Source of the DNA: Coriobacteriia bacterium
GTDB lineage: Bacteria > Actinomycetota > Coriobacteriia > Anaerosomatales > SLCP01
Length of the DNA stretch: 7,936 nt
NCBI GenBank assembly: GCA_007123455.1
Contig: SKKZ01000033.1
Location: 1-7,936 of the forward strand
Direction of reading: 5' to 3'
The notes under the pieces are model-generated. The model was given only the letters and a program-made list of their open reading frames with translations. It did not search any database and was not told where the DNA came from. The position numbers were made by a program, and so were the translations under genes. Position 1 is the stretch's first letter. Each line of letters opens with the position of its first letter. Positions 6,132-7,936 of the stretch are shown in pieces.

Positions 6132-7865
6132 CTAGTACTCGACGACGCAGGGCCCGGCCTTGACTATCTGGACCAATGGCGCGCCGTTCTCGCCGTTCAT
6201 GTTGTTGTAGCTGTCGAGTACCCCGGCCCAGTAGTTGGCGGCGGCGCCACCCTCGTTCCAGGCCTCGATCGCGCTCATGATCATCGCTTCGGTCGACAAG
6301 GCGCCGTCCGGGCCGATGATGCCGTCAGCACCCGTGTACTTCACGTTGAAGATGAAGGCCAGGAGCTGCTGGCCGAGCTGGATCTTCGGATCGCCGCCTG
6401 CATTCGGGGCGACCAGGTAGGCCGAGATCTCGGCGAGGGCTGTACCCTCGGCCGCGATGTCCTCGCCCGCCGGGCCCTTGGCTGCAGGAACCGGATTGCC
6501 GTACTCGTCCATGCCGTCGAACGGGTTGTCCTTGTAGGGGTCGAGCCCGTTCACGTAGTCGATCCACGCGGGCTGGATGAGTGCGAGTCCGTTCTTGTTG
6601 TGCCAGAAGCCCTTGGTGCCGAATGCGGCCTCGTCGTAGCAGACGTTACCGAACTCGAAGTACTCGCAGTCACCGGGCGAGAGCGAGAAGTCGTAGTACA
6701 TGGGCGTCGTTGCGACCCAGTTGCCGTTGGGCATGAGCTCTTCGATCCTGTAGTCGCCGGGAAGCAGGCCACAGATCTTCGCCTTGCCGTACTCGTCGGT
6801 GTACCTGATGATGTCGACGAGCTCACCCTTGACGTTGGTGCCAGTGACTTGGATCTTCCAACCGGGGATCGGCACCTCGCCCTCGTCCCAGATGCCATTG
6901 GCGTTCTTGTCGTAGAACTTGGCACCCGTGACGCACGCGGTCTGGATGTTGCCGAAGACGACCTCGCGAGTGACGCCGTCGCGCGTGCACCCTTCGATCC
7001 AGAGCGTGATCTTCTTGGCTGCCGGCTGTGGCGCGCCATCGACGATGAGCGCCGTCTGCATCCAGGCGGGGTCACAGTCCTTCTCGGGATCGGGTGCGGG
7101 CATGATCTCCTCGAAGGTGTAGTAACCCTCCTCGGGGACCATGATCGTGAACGGAGTGTAGTAGCTCTGGGTGACGCCGTACGGATCCGTCACTTCGACT
7201 TCCCAGTTCAGCCAGGGCTCACCCTCGTCCCACACGCCGTTGGCGTTGAGATCGTGGAACTTCTTGACGGTGACCTCGGTCGGGATGCACTTCGGGTGTC
7301 CCTTGACCTTGAAGTTGTCGGTCTTGGACCAGCTCGGGATGAAGCCGTGGAAGCCCTTGCCCGCTTCGTACTTGTCGACCGGGGTGATCCAGGCCTTGTA
7401 GACGCCACCCTTGTTCGGGGTGTCCTCGTAGGGCATCAACTGGACCGTGATGGCGCCTTTGTCGGCATGGTCCTGATCGATACCGGTTGCGTGAGTCCCG
7501 TACCACTTACCCTTGTACCTGGTCATCGTCGGGGCATCGTACACGTAGTCGATGACGCCGTCCTCGCTGACCCGGATCTTGCGGCTCTCGATCGGGTCTA
7601 CCGACAGCAGCACCTTGCCGGACGGGTCGGTCACCTGGAAGTAGTAGTCTCCAGCCGGTAGTGCTGCAGCGCTCGACGGAGCATTTGGGCCTGGCCCCCC
7701 GTCGAGATAGACATCCTCCTTGGCCTGATAGATGTTCGCGTTCACCCGGGCCCCGTCCTCGAGCGTCGTGAAGATCGCTCCGGGCAAGGGGCCGGCGATA
7801 GCGGTGCCTGCAGATAGCAGGAGGATGAGTGTTGCAAAGAGTGTCAACAATGCAGCTCTTCGCAT
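6132..7865 (-). CDS. Secreted SdrD B-like domain protein
   Basis: This is a predicted exported protein of 577 residues; the function is not known. Residues 1-24 are a signal peptide (RR, hydrophobic core, cleavage after AIA). Residues 25-195 form an N-terminal module with VYLDGGPGPNAP and GDYYFQVTDPSGKVLL, a pattern I recall from other secreted SdrD-type proteins. Two SdrD B-like beta modules follow, each opening with an EF-hand-like calcium loop: DLNANGVWDEGE (205-216) and DKNANGIWDEGE (319-330). Each continues into a transthyretin/Cna-B-like strand pattern ending near YYTFEEIMP or GDYRIEELMP. After C409 comes a C-terminal module beginning GTKGFWHNKNGLALI (416-430), rich in Ala, Gly and aromatic residues. 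There is no LPxTG motif and no C-terminal membrane helix, so it is either released or held by non-covalent contacts. GGGAG 9 nt before the ATG supports the start. It is a single-gene unit within the window. Confidence 0.85.
   Translation of the reverse strand: MRRAALLTLFATLILLLSAGTAIAGPLPGAIFTTLEDGARVNANIYQAKEDVYLDGGPGPNAPSSAAALPAGDYYFQVTDPSGKVLLSVDPIESRKIRVSEDGVIDYVYDAPTMTRYKGKWYGTHATGIDQDHADKGAITVQLMPYEDTPNKGGVYKAWITPVDKYEAGKGFHGFIPSWSKTDNFKVKGHPKCIPTEVTVKKFHDLNANGVWDEGEPWLNWEVEVTDPYGVTQSYYTPFTIMVPEEGYYTFEEIMPAPDPEKDCDPAWMQTALIVDGAPQPAAKKITLWIEGCTRDGVTREVVFGNIQTACVTGAKFYDKNANGIWDEGEVPIPGWKIQVTGTNVKGELVDIIRYTDEYGKAKICGLLPGDYRIEELMPNGNWVATTPMYYDFSLSPGDCEYFEFGNVCYDEAAFGTKGFWHNKNGLALIQPAWIDYVNGLDPYKDNPFDGMDEYGNPVPAAKGPAGEDIAAEGTALAEISAYLVAPNAGGDPKIQLGQQLLAFIFNVKYTGADGIIGPDGALSTEAMIMSAIEAWNEGGAAANYWAGVLDSYNNMNGENGAPLVQIVKAGPCVVEY
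6876..6920 (-). repeat. Direct repeat copy encoding the second calcium loop
   Basis: This 45-nt segment encodes the second EF-hand-like loop of the SdrD-type protein. It matches 7218-7262 at 36 of 45 positions by hand count, exactly 342 nt (114 codons) apart. It reflects duplication of a protein module or strong constraint, not a mobile element. Confidence 0.6.
7218..7262 (-). repeat. Direct repeat copy encoding the first calcium loop
   Basis: Partner of the copy at 6876-6920. It encodes residues 202-216 of the SdrD-type protein, including the first DxNxNG loop. Differences cluster at wobble positions and at the Leu/Lys codon after the first Asp. Confidence 0.6.
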
Positions 7866-7910
7866 GTCTCCGCTCCCTCTCTTCTCTTGTCAAAGTGCGA
7901 CGACCGGTGG

Positions 7911-7936
7911 GGGTCGCGGGGTCGAGCCCGCGACCC
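7911..7936. repeat. Perfect inverted repeat at the window edge, possible terminator or leader hairpin
   Basis: GGGTCGCGGG (7911-7920) and CCCGCGACCC (7927-7936) form a 10-bp perfect stem with a 6-nt loop, 45 nt upstream of the SdrD-type start. On the minus strand no T-run follows the stem. Whether a T-run follows on the plus strand cannot be seen because the window ends. It could be a terminator of a neighbour or part of the 5' leader of the SdrD-type mRNA. Confidence 0.5.

Noticed and set aside
6600..7661. Plus-strand open frame of 353 codons opposite the SdrD-type gene
   Set aside because: Its Asp/Val/Leu-rich composition is the mirror of the coding strand. The minus frame has a signal peptide and recognised modules.
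7888..7893. Perfect TTGACA on the minus strand upstream of the SdrD-type gene
   Set aside because: A 17-nt spacer would put the -10 on the bases just before the start codon (GAGACA), which neither looks like a -10 nor leaves a leader.
7911..7936. tRNA or tmRNA 3' end suggested by a GTCGAG loop in a GC stem
   Set aside because: The loop has 6 nt rather than 7, lacks the TTC of a T-loop, and no cloverleaf or CCA can be assembled around it.

Overview
This is a GC-rich window (clearly above 60% G+C by eye) from a bacterial chromosome. It is densely coded, uses some GTG starts and has strong Shine-Dalgarno sites. The two-gene SufC plus SufB/D-like iron-sulfur system, the M42 aminopeptidase and a secreted SdrD-type protein suggest an anaerobic, actinobacterium-like organism; Coriobacteriia-type lineages are my best guess. 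That placement is inference, because no rRNA or other taxonomic marker lies in the window.

There are seven protein genes in four transcription blocks. Block 1 (+, 1-2289) holds the 3' part of rnr (RNase R), then a lipoprotein-type polysaccharide deacetylase of the PdaA kind. Block 2 (-, 2297-4326) is a sufC plus sufB/D-like pair, overlapping by 13 nt, that resembles the reduced 'SMS' form of SUF. Block 3 (+, 4477-6023) is an M42 metallo-aminopeptidase followed after 2 nt by smpB, behind a good sigma-70-type promoter. Block 4 (-, 6132-7865) is one gene for a secreted protein with two SdrD B-like calcium-loop modules. Blocks 2 and 3 diverge from a 150-bp intergenic region. Blocks 3 and 4 converge on a strong hairpin that could terminate both. 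Blocks 1 and 2 converge with only 7 bp between stop codons.

Themes: RNase R and SmpB both serve mRNA quality control and ribosome rescue and lie within 4.7 kb, separated by the deacetylase, suf and M42 genes. The suf pair would build Fe-S clusters in the cytoplasm. The deacetylase and the SdrD-type protein act outside the membrane.

I see no tRNA, rRNA, tmRNA, CRISPR array, insertion sequence or phage gene. This looks like ordinary core chromosome. The points most worth a second look are the cysteine layout of the Suf pair, the PdaA-type enzyme, and the unanchored SdrD-type protein with a conserved-looking C-terminal module. I did not find a convincing new multi-gene system.
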